The notes: generated by a model from the sequence alone, not told the origin. Numbered from the stretch's first letter, positions 47,301-59,083 are shown. The stretch: 64,000 nucleotides of DNA from Rhizophlyctis rosea (GCA_027596075.1 JADGJC010000063.1:96749-160748); one strand, 5' to 3'. Translations and numbers: made by a program.

Positions 47301-48362
47301 CAGTGTGGGATGCGATGACCCTATCCGCAACTAAAACACCATTTTAAAGGACAATGTGCTTCATATGAAAGAGGTCATAGAGGAGACCGACAGACGCTGC
47401 TTGGTCTTGGAATACATGGGCGGGGGGAGTTTGATGGACTACGTGCACCGGAAGCGTGGCTTGAATGAAAGCAAAGCGCGGGTGTGCTTTTTGCAAATGG
47501 TGGGTTATCCTGAATTTCATATGGCACCGTCATGATCCATTGATATCTAATCCACTGTCGCATCTCATTGGCACCTGTCAGCTCTTGGGTGTGCAGGTAT
47601 GGAGCTGTACAGGGTGAACCCGGGCATGGGCATTAAGTGTACTTACGTCCCATTTGGAAAACAGCGTCTCCATAGTCTGAAGATCGTGCATCGCGGTAAG
47701 GCGTCTCTATCACAAAATTGAATGAAAGAACATTTGTTGACAGCTCTCTATACGCTCGTTGCAGATATCAAGCCTTAAAACTTCCTTCTGACTGAATGGG
47801 GACAAGTCAAGCTTGCAGACTTTGGGTACGACACCGCTTCCGCAAACTGATATTTCATGAGATGTATTCAAGCAATCATCTAGAGTGGCAAAAATACCCG
47901 GTGAGGGAGGACTGAGGAGCTTCTGCGGTGAGACATTCCCAATTCAGACAAAGTTTTGCATGTCATTGATGTAACTTGCGACAGGCACACCCGCATACAT
48001 GGCACCGGAGGTCATGTCAAATCGCGATGCTTACAGAAATGTTTATGATACCCAAGTTGATATGTACGGTCTTGGCGCTACATTGTATTTCATGATATCG
48101 GGGACGGACCCATTCGATGGAAATGATGCCGATGCTCGGGAGAAGATTCTGAGGGGCATTGTGAGTTGGGACTCACAAGTTTGGAACGACAAACCAGCCG
48201 GTAGGTTTAGTTTGTGTGATAACTGGCGTGTACGTGGCGACTGATCATGTATGTCCATCATCCATAGTCGTGGATTTCATCCAGAAGTTGATGATGGTTG
48301 ATCCTCGATTGCGCTGGAGAATGGATCAGATAGGGTCTCACCCTTGGATAAGAGGATTTTGA
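44394..48362 (+). CDS. Coiled coil + zinc-ribbon-like + FHA + Ser/Thr kinase (Chk2/Rad53-like), with in-frame TAA
   Basis: Eighteen exons join in one frame of 931 codons: 44394-44553, 44620-45143, 45213-45293, 45423-45531, 45585-45937, 46016-46078, 46146-46397, 46466-46950, 47019-47083, 47137-47189, 47257-47292, 47350-47499, 47582-47596, 47665-47695, 47765-47825, 47884-47927, 47985-48200, 48268-48362. Order: basic segment, coiled coil (residues about 140-230), Cys pairs CGEC, CHNPAC, CPDC, an FHA domain (EYVLGSDP, HRIDSKHCRIFR, YIKNLSENGT with HNGIRM), a low-complexity linker with AGPSREP repeats, then a kinase (YAMKII, LVLEYMGGGSLMDYV, KIVHRDIKP, VKLADFG, CGTPAYMAPEVM, SHPWIRGF). FHA plus kinase suggests a DNA-damage checkpoint role. 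TAA at 47776-47778 replaces the residue before the catalytic-loop Asn. The Gly-rich loop join at 46950/47019 loses one or two expected residues. Confidence 0.75.
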
Positions 48363-49279
48363 TGAGTGTGGGACAGGTCAAGTCAGATGGAAATCAATAG
48401 AGGGGCCGTTCCGTCCCAAGACAGCAGTTGTCAATGATGAAGCCCTGTATATGTGTTCTGCTAAGACGAGAAAGATGTGTGAATAAAAGATATTGCATTT
48501 CTATTCGCGAGATGGAGGAACAAGCATGACCTTGCGCACTGCATCTCTGTCGGCTGGGTGTTGGAAGCAGGGATGTAACGGAGGTTACGTTGGTGGGGAC
48601 ATTCATTTGCATTGAACAACCCCCATTGGAGAATGCCCCACCAGGTGCTGGACAGATTCTGGAATGAGATCTGTTAGGTTGTAGCAATGCATTTGAACGG
48701 AGTTTCGCTGAAAAGGGAAAGCGAAAGCCGACCTCATTCGTGATTGCGACCAAGCGTTCGTTCCCCTACCTGTTGTCGACAGCTGATGTCCCAGAAACTG
48801 CCTTCCCCATGCACTCTTGTTCAATCGGCAACCGAATGGGATGATTAGCAGACATGAAGGCCGTCTCTTTGAAGCCGTCATATCGTACAGGAAGTGACAT
48901 TCGATGAGTCCAGCGTTCCGCCCATTGCGAAGATGGAGTGTGGGGTCTTTGAGTCTTTGACGGAAGTTTGACCGCTTCCACGCAGCTCCGTGTCAGATTT
49001 GTTGAACCTTCGACAGGCTTGCGAAACCATTTCGGAGCAAATCAGCCGGGAAAGGTAACGCATGCCGCAACGGGTGACACCGAAAATGGGTAAACTCATC
49101 AAGGATCGGAGGTTGTTTTTTCGGTGGCGCGCCAACAGGCGTTGCACATGAAAGACTAATGTCATGTAGGATTTCAACCGCCCAACATGTGGGAAGATAA
49201 AAAGGCACGGAGGGTGCTGATGCCCCTCTGTCACCTTTCGCTGATTCTACGACCAAGTTCTATTCACATTCTGCACATA
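48363..49279. other. Intergenic, nothing recognised
   Basis: No gene or RNA seen; should include the GH43 promoter. Confidence 0.5.
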
Positions 49280-50736
49280 ATGAGGCTCTTACCAATTGCT
49301 TTCACAGCACTCTCGGCGACGCTCGTGTCGGCCGGTATGGAACGATTAGTTTCGCAACCAAAGATCAAAATCATCTCATCAATCTGGCCGTGCAGCATAT
49401 CCAAATCCTCAAGCAGTCAGTGGCTCAACCAATGTCCACGACCCAACACTGGCAAAGAATGGAAACACCTACTACCTGCTGGCAACAGCGCCTGGCATCT
49501 CCATCAAGACTTCGACCGATATGAAGACTTGGAAGGACGCTGGCTTGGTATGTACAGTCGATTTTTTTGAAGATTAGATCTTTGCGGAGTTTCATCATTC
49601 ATGTGGTGTCTCACAGGTCTGGCCAAACGGTCAAGCAACCTGGACCGACACCTATACCAAGACCTCGAACGGCAACCTCTGGGCTCCCGACCTCTCCTAC
49701 CGCAATGGTCAATTCTACCTCTATTACGCCGCTTCCTCCTTCGGTAGCAGCACCTCCGCCATCTACCTCGCCACTTCCTCTTCAGGCGCTCAAGGCACAT
49801 GGTCAAACAAAGGCATCGTCACCTCCTCCACCTCCTCCTCCAACTACAACGCAATCGACCCCAACCTCTTCGTTGATTCCGACGGCAAATGGTGGATGAC
49901 TTTCGGGTCCTTCTGGAGCGGTATCAAGCAGATTAGGTTGGATCCTAGCACCGGGATGGCGTACAGCGCGGATAAGACGGTTCGGAGTCTGGCGAGTCGG
50001 ACTGTAAATGATCGGGCTATCGAGGCGCCAGTCATTTACAAGAGGGGGAGCTGGTATTACCTCATTGTGTCGTTCGACAAGTGCTGTCAAGGCGCTAGCA
50101 GTACCTACCGTATCATGGTAGGGAGGTCGAGCTCTGTAAACGGACCGTTCACTGATAAGAGTGGTGTTGCTATGACAAGTGGTGGAGGGACAGAAATCTT
50201 GGGTAAACACGTTTGTTTATTTACATCACGTGGCGTCATTTGTTTACTAACATTCTGGACAGCTGGTCATGGAAGCTACCATGGTCCTGGAGGACAATCT
50301 GTCTACACGGAAGGGGGAGTCGACTACCTGGTATATCATTACTACGACGACGCCGGCACGGCAAAGCTGGGCATCAACCAATTGACGTATGATTCTGCTG
50401 GCTGGCCAGTCGTCTCGTCGTCTGCTGGGGGTTCTACACCTACCACCACTACTACCAAAGCGGCTACTACGACCAAAGCATCCACGACCAGCAGTGGAAG
50501 TGGAGGGAGCTGCGCACCAATCTACGGTCAATGCGGTAAGCATCTTCCAACGTACCACCTGGTTTGCACCATACTAATTGACGGGTCAAGGTGGTTCTGG
50601 ATTTACTGGCCCTACGTGCTGCACTGGATCAACATGCAAGGTGTCCAACCAATGGGTATGTACTCATGACGCTTTGAACAAAGCATTGTCAAATTCTAAC
50701 AACATATTCGATGCGTAGTATTCCCAATGCCTGTAA
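49280..50736 (+). CDS. Secreted GH43 arabinanase-type glycosidase with C-terminal CBM1
   Basis: Six exons: 49280-49334, 49396-49547, 49617-50202, 50263-50535, 50591-50655, 50719-50736; 382 residues. Signal peptide MRLLPIAFTALSATLVSA. Five-bladed propeller of the endo-1,5-alpha-L-arabinanase type with all three catalytic acids in their usual contexts: NVHDPTLAKNG (base), NAIDPNLFVDSDGKWWM (pKa modulator) and AIEAPVIYKRG (acid). A Thr/Ser-rich linker leads to a CBM1 of the form CAPIYGQCGGSGFTGPTCC ... YSQCL, whose four disulfide cysteines are present. The enzyme would cut arabinan side chains of pectin while held on cellulose. The last exon codes only five residues. Pairs in function with the esterase at 57258-59083. 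Confidence 0.94.
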
Positions 50737-53010
50737 TATAGCGGTCACACGGTTTCCGCTTGGTCATCAGTTCACGAGAACGCTCATGGCGGGCACATGG
50801 GTTAAGGAATGGAATGTATGGAGCGGAACTATCTTGAATGACATATGCTTTATCCTTCTCTGCCCACTGCAGCTTGTTGACTGGGATGCAGTTTCGAAGT
50901 GGTCGGGGGATGCAGATTCTTAAGATCGGCACGAGCTTGATACCTGACGATGATCAACCTTTGCCTTCAGGAGCCTAATGTGCAATGAAACATGTACACA
51001 TTCAACTTCCCGTATCGAGATGCATCGTGTACCCATGCCCAATCTTCCCACGGCAAGCGGATGGTTGCAAGTTTTTGTCGCAAGAGAGTTGGCTATTGTA
51101 TGAAGTTTTAACGTTCTTTGCGCTTCTCATAGCACTGTATTCAACGGTCGTGCTTGCAATCATGCGCAGTCATCTGCCAGCCATGTCATGGTGATTGCAA
51201 TCAACATGATAAAGGCACTTGAAGAGATGTACTCATTGTTGAGTTTGTTGTGCAAAGCCCGGAAAATCTGAGATCCGTAACAAGATGGCAACCCCACTTT
51301 GGGACCGTCGGGGCCCGAGTGACTGTGCCCGCTAGCATATATGCTGTATGCTTCTTCGTTCCCTGCACCATGTTGACTTGGATGACAACTGCTTCCAAGA
51401 AGTCTGGGAGTCTTTTACTCCTGGGATCATCACAGGCCGGTTTCTCAACAATGAATCTTGCCTTCTTCCTACAGTAGCAATAGTTTGCAGCGGATGGCAC
51501 ACGCACACATTAAGGGTCTTGTATGAGAATGCACCATGCGCCCATGCTACAGTATCCCAAGTGCAGACCGGATGCTTGCGAAACATACTCACAGGAGAAT
51601 CGCCCACTGAAGTCAAGGCCAATATTGGGCGCCAAGCAGTTTGGCACGCGACGGTCGCGCTGGCAATCTTTTTGAGGCATGTGCCAGCCCTGCGGCGATT
51701 ACTCTTGACACGCGGTGATAAGTAAGGTTGCTTATGCAAAAGCTGGGAAAATCCAAGGTGATGTGCCCAATACCCACCGAGCGTCGAATTTGCCCGAACA
51801 TAGTGCCATCCATCCCATACATTCGAATTGTCGATGTCAGAATTGACATTGGATATCAGTCTTGACACTGCATTCTGCCTCTGAAAATAACCAGATGAAT
51901 GTATACAATAGGGCTGAGTCTCAAACCGCCAACATACTGTTGTATCAATATTGACATCAATTATGGTATTTTCTCATAAGGAATTTTGAATACGGGTAAT
52001 CGCGCTTCCAGGTCGACTTTGTGACAATCAACATCAAGTGTGACATCAAGGACATTGACTTCGAGGTCGATATCAACGTTGACATCAAACATCGAAATTG
52101 ACATGTCGAGCAAGGAAAACTTGACATATGCGTCATGCATCGAACACACTCGAAGGTGCTCGAGAGGTTTCCGAACAACTTTGGTGGCACAGTCTCAGTC
52201 GCTGTGCCCTTTTCTCCACAATGGCCAAGGCGCGGGGCGGACACGACATTAAAATGCTTTGCATGTCCATGTGCTCCCAAAGGGATTTGATAAAAGACTG
52301 CTTATGCCAACAAGCAATCAGCATCAAAGCCATTGGACCGCCTTTCGCAACTCACTTTGCTTAATGATTTCAGAAATGCCCCCTTCTCCACCATACAATT
52401 GTGACGACATCCTGATTTTGATTTTCGAATGCGTCTTACATACCTACGGCCCCGTCCCCCTGCCAACCACACAATACAGTCCCTGCTGGGATTGTCGTTC
52501 GGGAGTTTGTATCTACCATGACAGCCGAACGCCCCGGACCTATTAATATTCTCAATTCGGAGGTCGATTAAAGGTCTTAAGTCTCGTATCGCCCGCATTC
52601 AACGCGTCTGTTCAAGTGTTCTGTCAGGATGCTCAGTCTCGTTGTTCATGAGCTCTAAATCCTTGATCCACAGCTAACCAAAGGCACCCTTCACGCTGCA
52701 GTGGAGGAGCAAATAGCGTATGCGCTTTAACGAATGAAGAGGCATTTGCCTGGAACATCGAGCAGCACGTGAAAGGCCCACTATAAGGGTGCCGTTGGAA
52801 GGGTCAACTGATATAGTAAATCTACTGGTCAGCTATCTTAGTGGATCTACTGTTGAGTTGAATTCACCATAGGTCAAGCTCCCTCCTTCCTCCAGACGTC
52901 ATAATAAAGCACACATATATTTGATTACAATTATGACTGTTTCCAGCCTATACACAATATGCTACAGAGTTTCTGATTTGTTGCAGTCGAAAGGTGATGG
53001 TGATATGTTC
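50737..53010. other. Intergenic with diverged repeats, no gene assigned
   Basis: Two diverged direct copies (about 51022-51190 and 51530-51700) share TGCA(C/T)C(A/G)TG, CCCATGC and CTGGCAATC...CATGTGCCAGCC-type words. 52000-52110 is a GACATCAA/ATTGACAT-rich low-complexity stretch. At 52376 a short frame beginning MPPSPPYNCDDILILIFECV looks like an F-box start but ends soon, so at best a fragment. Confidence 0.45.
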
Positions 53011-53652
53011 TTAGGCGATGGCGCGGATAACAACGTGAATCTCGCCATGGCTGCGAATGTGGAAGCCGCCGTGAAGCTTAACCCATTCTGCAAAGGGAAG
53101 TCGTTTCACGTCAGTTATAGTTGAGAAAGGGTAAAAACTTTGAAGATGGTCATCAATCAAGTCTCGTTCATTTGGAGTGACCTTTGCAGAGATTGGGCAA
53201 TCTGCGCCATGTCGTTTGCATCTTCAAATCCCACACCCAAATGTCCGATGGAACAGGCTCATAAAAGACGTAAGCCTCTCAAGTCTCTCAAAACGTACCA
53301 TCAATGACGTGCCCGTTCAATGCCCTGCTGATGTCAATGGTACCCGATCCAATGTCATCCTTGCCAACGAGGTCCTTGTCGAGTGCCTTGAGAGTAAGCT
53401 TGTGCTTGCCACCGAGGACTTGGAAGGTGAACGTCTCGTTCCAGACAGGGTTGTTGGAGTTGTTCACGACGGAGGAGCGCTAAGGGATTGGTATGTTAAG
53501 AACCATGACAATATTGCAAGGAAATTCATCATACATACCTGCTTATAGTCGTCATCGAACCAGAGCTCAACGTACGCGTCGTTTTGACCGCCGAGAGTAT
53601 CTTGGTCCTTGAGGTTCTTGGCTTCGAGGAGACGGACTTCGACGCGGGACAT
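53011..53652 (-). CDS. Small C2-domain protein
   Basis: Exons on the minus strand: 53539-53652, 53299-53479, 53011-53087; 123 residues, a single C2 domain. MSRVEVRLLEAKNLKDQDTL begins at strand 1; calcium-loop acids are seen in LKDQDTLGGQNDAYVELWFD and in LKALDKDLVGKDDIGSGTID; NNPVWNETFTFQV is the usual C2 core; the last strand is GEIHVVIRAIA. No signal peptide, membrane segment or second domain, so a soluble calcium/phospholipid-binding protein. Such single-C2 proteins are common in fungi and plants; partners unknown. Confidence 0.9.
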
Positions 53653-54861
53653 TTTGGATTTGTGTTGTTGATGTGGTAGGTTGTGATGATGTATGTAGTT
53701 TTGGTTGGGAATATAGTGAATGTGCGAGCTGACAAGGGAGATGCCCGTCCGCCGTTTTTATATGCGTTGCATGCCCAGCCTCCACTCCTCCTGCTTGATC
53801 AGCCACAAGGTGAAACACAACAGTCCCATTCCCAAAGACGAGATGAAGGAGACCGCCGACTCCGCCCGAAACCCGGATGTGCCAGGGTGCAGGGTGCGGT
53901 AGCGAACGTCATTGGCTGCAGGAATGGACCAATTTACACGTGTTCGCAACGGATGGCGGAAGGATCCAAACGCGTTTTGGTCTTGGTGTCACAGGACAAG
54001 CCTCGCATTTCGGGGCCTTCCTTCTGGCCCGAATGGGTGGCATAGTGACTTCGGTGGCTGTGTGGGCTGGGAAAACTGAAACCTTGATTGGTTCCATGCT
54101 TGGCTATCGTTCGATATTCGAAGTTCGATGATGTTCTTCCGTAAACTTTATTTGACTAGCAATTCAACAATATGCGGTTATGACCGTGACCCATGGATGG
54201 ACATGGCCTTTCAGGTTGTCGATTGTGAATTGAGTTTAAAAGATGAACTCAAGCAGTATATCAACCGGAGGATCCCGGTATTCACCGCTTTACGACAACC
54301 ATCGTCACCTGAACACTGATTCTTATGAGTGTGAGTCTGTCACGTGCCCTAGTCCTCATACCGTTCGTCGACAGCCGGAACTTCCAATATTCCGTCTGCT
54401 GGTCTCTTCCATAAGCATTCCCAGTTACAATCAAACAGATCGGAATGGTCACAGCGATGCAAGGTTGACTCCATCATTATTTGAGGTTGCCCGTAGTGCT
54501 TCATTCGGCAGCGAAACTGATAGCTCTGAGAAGAGGCAACCATTGGAAGTTCCGCAGGAGATGAGTCGGGTCGCTGAACATTGAGATTTGTTGAATGTTA
54601 ACACAGGAGCCATCGGTATGGGTGCTGGGGAGAGGGTGGCCGAGGTTGAGCTCCTTCAAAACTCGACCGTAGCATGACACCAGGTCGATAAACCCTCCTC
54701 GCCAACGCATAGGTAAAACGTAATAACCTTCACGACCCTCACCAATTCGTCCCTGTCCGTGGTTCCCGCAATAGTCCCATGCACCGCATTGTACTCTCCT
54801 GGCCAGATGGATCGAATCTGGGCTTGATGGCGATGCAGTGATGCAGGTCTATCCCATCTGA

Positions 54862-54930
54862 CACATTGGCTTCCACCGCCAAAGAATTCATAGTGGCACA
54901 TTGACTTCACCACCAAAGAATTCATAGTGG
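54862..54930. repeat. 35-bp tandem duplication
   Basis: Units 54862-54896 and 54897-54930 both start CACATTG, contain CCAAAGAATTCATAGTGG and differ at a few positions. Confidence 0.85.
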
Positions 54931-55502
54931 CCATGCCCACATCTCCCCTGTGAATGTATTTGTCAGTGGTAGACTGGGGCGACTGTCTAATGAGGTCGCA
55001 CGGCAGGAAGGCTTCAGCGCAATCTCGCAGCTTTGCATTTCGGAATACACACCGCACATATGTGTCCATGCGATACACAGGCCAGGCTTTTTTTGATTTT
55101 TACCATCGGCAATTGCGTAGAATCTCAGATACCGTTGTAGTCTATATATTTCAAGCAAGTCCACATGGAGCTTTCAGACTGTGCGGTCATCATCACTGAT
55201 ATCAATTGCCGGTCAACTGGCCCAGCCACTTTGCGAACAATTCATTTTCTTCTTTATTGTGAATTTCCCTACTCTGATTCTCCGAATGGAGAACAGAGGG
55301 TATGGAAAAAATGGTGATAACCTCCTTTTGGTGATATTTACACAGAAATCCATAGTAAAAGGCGATGGGTTCATTTGGTTGATTGCAACTATCACAGAGG
55401 CGAATGGAACGGTAGCAAGGGGATGCCGGGGGTGGTCCTATTTATAGAGTTTTGGGTGAAGGCCAACCACAATAATTTTGCGCAGTCGACTCAGCAGCCC
55501 AG

Positions 55503-55575
55503 CAAATGAATTGACCAGGGTTCGAACGCGTGACCTGACACTACCGTGACGCGGTAAGAATCGTAAGATCCATAG
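55503..55575 (-). other. tRNA-like relic (minus strand box B)
   Basis: On the minus strand GCGTTCGAACCC fits box B and TTACCGCGTCACGGTA forms a stem-loop like an anticodon arm. T stem and acceptor stem do not pair, so not a functional tRNA. Confidence 0.3.
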
Positions 55576-56081
55576 GACCCCAGCCCCAGCAAGATCGTGA
55601 ATGGGTATTGAGAAGGATCTGAGGATGAGTCTAAGAAAGTTAAGAATGCACAGAAAGGCAATTTCTTCATCAAATATTTCAGGATTTGAGTTTCGCGTAT
55701 CAGATTTGGGCGCAGGTGTTGAGTGCAGCGATCTCGATGTGAGCACTTGCTGAATAGGAATCACAGGAATAGACCCTATGGCGCAGAACAGAGTGAAGAG
55801 GGAAGCTGGGTTGCAGTGGGTGTTATTCTGGTCGTTGGAGAATTTAAAGTCTGTAGTGCCGGTCCTTTTCTGATGGACCAAACGCAGGACCCTGAAATGT
55901 TCCAAAAATGTCTCATCACGATGGCGATGTCACTGTGCCACCATGTTTCAATGATGATCATCGTTACCCTCCCGGTGGAAAAGAACACGACAGCATAAAA
56001 GTGAGCGGATGCCGCTTTGGTATGACTGGCAAGATCCCGTAAAGCAATTGCGTTTCGAGGATTCAGTTATATTGCCATAGA

Positions 56082-56928
56082 ATGCTCACATCAAGTACTG
56101 CCTGGCTGCTCCAAATCGGCCTTATTTCCCAATCATTTTTGTCCATACACGCGCAAACCTGCCGGAGCAACCAAACCGGCACGAACGGAAACGGATACGA
56201 GAATCAGCTGTGCGCTACTACGAGGTTATGCATCAACGGACAATGCGTCGGCGCCGCGCCAATCGGCAGTCTTTGTTTAAGCATGTGAGTTCTTCTACCG
56301 TTTGGCTTCATGAGCATCTTCATGCACAGATGTGATTCTTAAACGTCGGAATATGAACAGTCTTGACTGTGTTTCCTTCTACAATCCGAATGGTACTTCG
56401 TATTGCTCCTTACCCTCGGCTAACAGCACCTCAAATATCGGCTTATGTCAACCGCGGAAACCGATATCTTCACCCTGTGCCAGCTCGGACGAATGCCAAT
56501 CGCAGCAATGCAACAGAGACAGCGACCTACAATGGTACTGCACCGACGCGGAGGGCAACGGACTGCTAACACAGAAGATCAGGCCAGGAGGCACACCGGC
56601 CAATCCCACGACACTAAAGATTATTTTGATCGTTTTAGGCGTGCTTGCACTAGTTGTCATGGCGGTGTTCGGCATCGGTTGTTTTGGTGCCATCCTCCAA
56701 CCTGTGCTTCTCAGTATATTAAGTTTCTGCGGCTGTGCCTCATGTGCAGGGAGATTCAAGAGGTGGAACGCACCAGGGCCAACAGTCACGAAGGATCAAG
56801 CGTCGGCGATGGAGAGCGCGGAAGCATCCCCTGGGACTAGCCGTGGGTTAGAAACACAACCGACTGGGCGTGCTCAATCTGAAGCGGCCGGAAATGACAC
56901 TGGTCCAATCTTGACGCTCAATGTATGA
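56082..56928 (+). CDS. Cys-rich single-pass type I membrane protein
   Basis: Two exons: 56082-56284 and 56361-56928; 256 residues. Signal peptide MLTSSTAWLLQIGLISQSFL (cleaved near SIHAQ), then an ectodomain with about a dozen Cys (ENQLCATTRLCINGQCVGAA, LDCVSFYNPNGTSYC, SPCASSDECQSQQCNRDSD), several N-glycosylation sites (NGT, NST), a membrane helix around ILIVLGVLALVVMAVFGIGC and a Ser/Thr-rich cytoplasmic tail. The Cys spacing is like small disulfide-rich EGF/Dickkopf-type repeats but I cannot place it in a named family. The acceptor at 56360 was chosen because the one at about 56328 leads into a stop. Confidence 0.75.
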
Positions 56929-57257
56929 GTGACAGGGTAGAATTAATGCGTTGCGTAAAGATGAGCAACCCGCTTACATATAGATTGAACTTTGGAGAAT
57001 GCATATCATGAAACCCTTCTTCGCGTAGTCATTCTCAACATCAATGAACCAACTGCTTGGTTTTTCACGCTGAAGAGGTGATTGCGCAAACAAATGCAAG
57101 GTTTTCAAGCGCGCAACCTACATCAATCAAATGTGAACATGCTCGCATATGTGACGAACCATTTACTCAGTTCAACAAACATTTGAGGATATCCCACTAT
57201 ATACATCATATTCATCCCAAAGCTCGATCGGAGACCAGCTCCATACCCCCCTACCAA
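56929..57257. other. Intergenic between convergent genes
   Basis: Nothing recognised. Confidence 0.4.
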
Positions 57258-59083
57258 TCACTGAAAGATCGAAAGCGGGAACGCATTGGCCATAGCCTGG
57301 TACCCAGCCACATTAGGATGCAAATGGTCCCCACCATCATACTGACTCAACAAATGGTCACCCGACCCCACAGCAGCAGCAAAATCAACCACATAATCGA
57401 ACGTCCCGCTAGTCAAAATCCAGTTGTTGACTCGTTGACGAGTTTGTTCGCGCGTGGGGTTCGAGTACGATTGACCGCTCCCGCCGAAGGGTGTAATAGT
57501 GCCACCAATGGTTTGGAGACCTGTTGCTTTGCAGTCTGCAACGATTTGTTTGAATGCGGCGATTAGGTTGTCCCCGAGTTTTTGTTGAGTTGTGGTATCG
57601 GTGGCGGCGGAACCGATGTCGTTGACGCCTTCGAAGATCATGACGTACTTTACGCCGGCGACCGAGAGGGCGTCACGCTTGTAGCGGGAAAGGAGGTAAG
57701 GACCTAGACCGCCGGAAAGTACAGCGTTGCCGCCTGCGGCTTCATTGTTGAAGGCGACGTTGGTGATCCCGGCGGAACGGACACGGGCGAGGAGTTGGTC
57801 TGGCCAGCTGGTCGTGGTGATGTGAGCTTGGAGAAGTTGGAATGCCCGCCAAGAAATCCATCAGGTACTTACCGGTTATTCTTGTCATTGTCGCTACCAC
57901 GCCCATCTGTGATACTGTCGCCCAAGAAGACAATGGATCCCGTAGTTGTTGGAACATATGCCTCTACTGCATTGATGAAGTACCTATATCATCACAGAGA
58001 GATAAAGTTCAGTCATCACACACCTTGATTACCGATCACGGGAACCCATTCCTCACCAATGAGCGACACTGGACCCCGTCACACTACCAGCATTAACCTG
58101 ATTCCCACTCTGCATCCAACTCGTCGTCCGACTCCCCGGATGTCCAGTAATCTTAGCACTAGCCTGGCCCGTCTGGAGATACAAACTCAAGGCAATATTG
58201 CCTTGCGCCTTGATTTTGAAGTCAATCGGATCGGAGTATGCCATTTGACCCGCCGGGATGGAGATCGAGGCCGAGCCCTTGAAGGTAAGAGTCTTCAAGG
58301 TGATAGTATCAATTCCACCGACGCCTGCGGCGCCATTGGACGGAAGAGCGATGGAGGCTGCGGTGATGGGGAGAGCGGCGCCACCGAATGTGTTGGAGAT
58401 TTGGAGGCGAATGCGGTCGGCGTCGAGGGTCGTGTAGACGGTTTGGCGGATGGTTGCGTCACGGAACATTGTGGAGCCTCCGTTCTGAACGGATACAGGA
58501 TTAGTTTTTGGGATATTAACAACCTCCAAGGCAGATTTAAGCATGGATCAGGTGCCCTTGTATACTCACGAATGGTGATGGAGGCAAGTTGCTTTGTTCA
58601 ACCTCCTGTGGCATCGATGCCCATGCCGCCACCCATTGGTCGTTGCCTGCGGGAGTTGGGGAGCTGATCGGAGAGTTGACGGTTGTGGATGTGGTTGTGG
58701 TGGAACGGACCACGGTCGTAGTGGTAGTGGTTGGACGAATGATGGTGGTGGTCGTAGTGGTGCGAGCCGAAGTCACTGGTCGGGTAGTTGTCGTGGTGGT
58801 GGTGGTGGTGGTGGGCCCGGCCGTCCCTGGCACACATTGGGAGTAATCTATTTACATTTGCCCCTAATGGTTAGCATGCAGTCTTGGGCCATGCTGCAAC
58901 GTTTGAGGAAAGGGCAATCCGGTCGGATCACGTACAGTCATTGTACAGCTCGCAAGTGTACCCGCTGATACAGGTTTTGCCACCAGTGAAGCCAATGCCC
59001 CCACATTGTGCCCATGCTCCTTGTTGAGCAGCAACAGACGAGACGAATGCTAGCGCCGCGATGGATGCAGTCGTGAACTTCAT
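57258..59083 (-). CDS. Secreted SGNH/GDSL hydrolase with N-terminal CBM1
   Basis: Exons on the minus strand: 58936-59083, 58570-58847, 58057-58484, 57873-57983, 57258-57807; 504 residues. Signal peptide MKFTTASIAALAFVSSVAA, then CBM1 (QCGGIGFTGGKTC ... YSQC), a Thr-rich linker encoded by a (GGT)n-like stretch, a beta-rich region, and a GDSL esterase: block I FLGDSITDG with the catalytic Ser, block III IFEGVNDIGS, and block V DGGDHLHPNVAGY with catalytic Asp and His. Likely an acetyl- or other carbohydrate esterase acting on plant wall polysaccharide. The CBM1 is at the opposite end from that of the GH43 enzyme. The fifth exon begins at 57807 because an earlier acceptor breaks phase. Confidence 0.93.

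Larger units (their letters stand above)
53653..56081. other. Intergenic, about 2.4 kb
   Basis: No protein gene recognised despite several open frames. Holds a 35-bp tandem duplication at 54862-54930 and a tRNA-like relic near 55500-55575. Confidence 0.5.

Noticed and set aside
51332..51868. Minus-strand open frame of 178 codons
   Set aside because: No recognisable motif and it spans the diverged direct repeat; probably chance or repeat-derived.
52376..52546. Possible F-box start (DDILILIFECV)
   Set aside because: The frame ends within about 55 residues and no downstream exon could be joined; too little to call a gene.
54243..54584. Open frame of 113 codons rich in Ser/Pro
   Set aside because: No family, no splice partners, lies among non-coding sequence.
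58700..58830. Simple (GGT)n repeat as a non-coding microsatellite
   Set aside because: On the minus strand it is the Thr-rich linker of the CBM1 esterase and keeps the reading frame.
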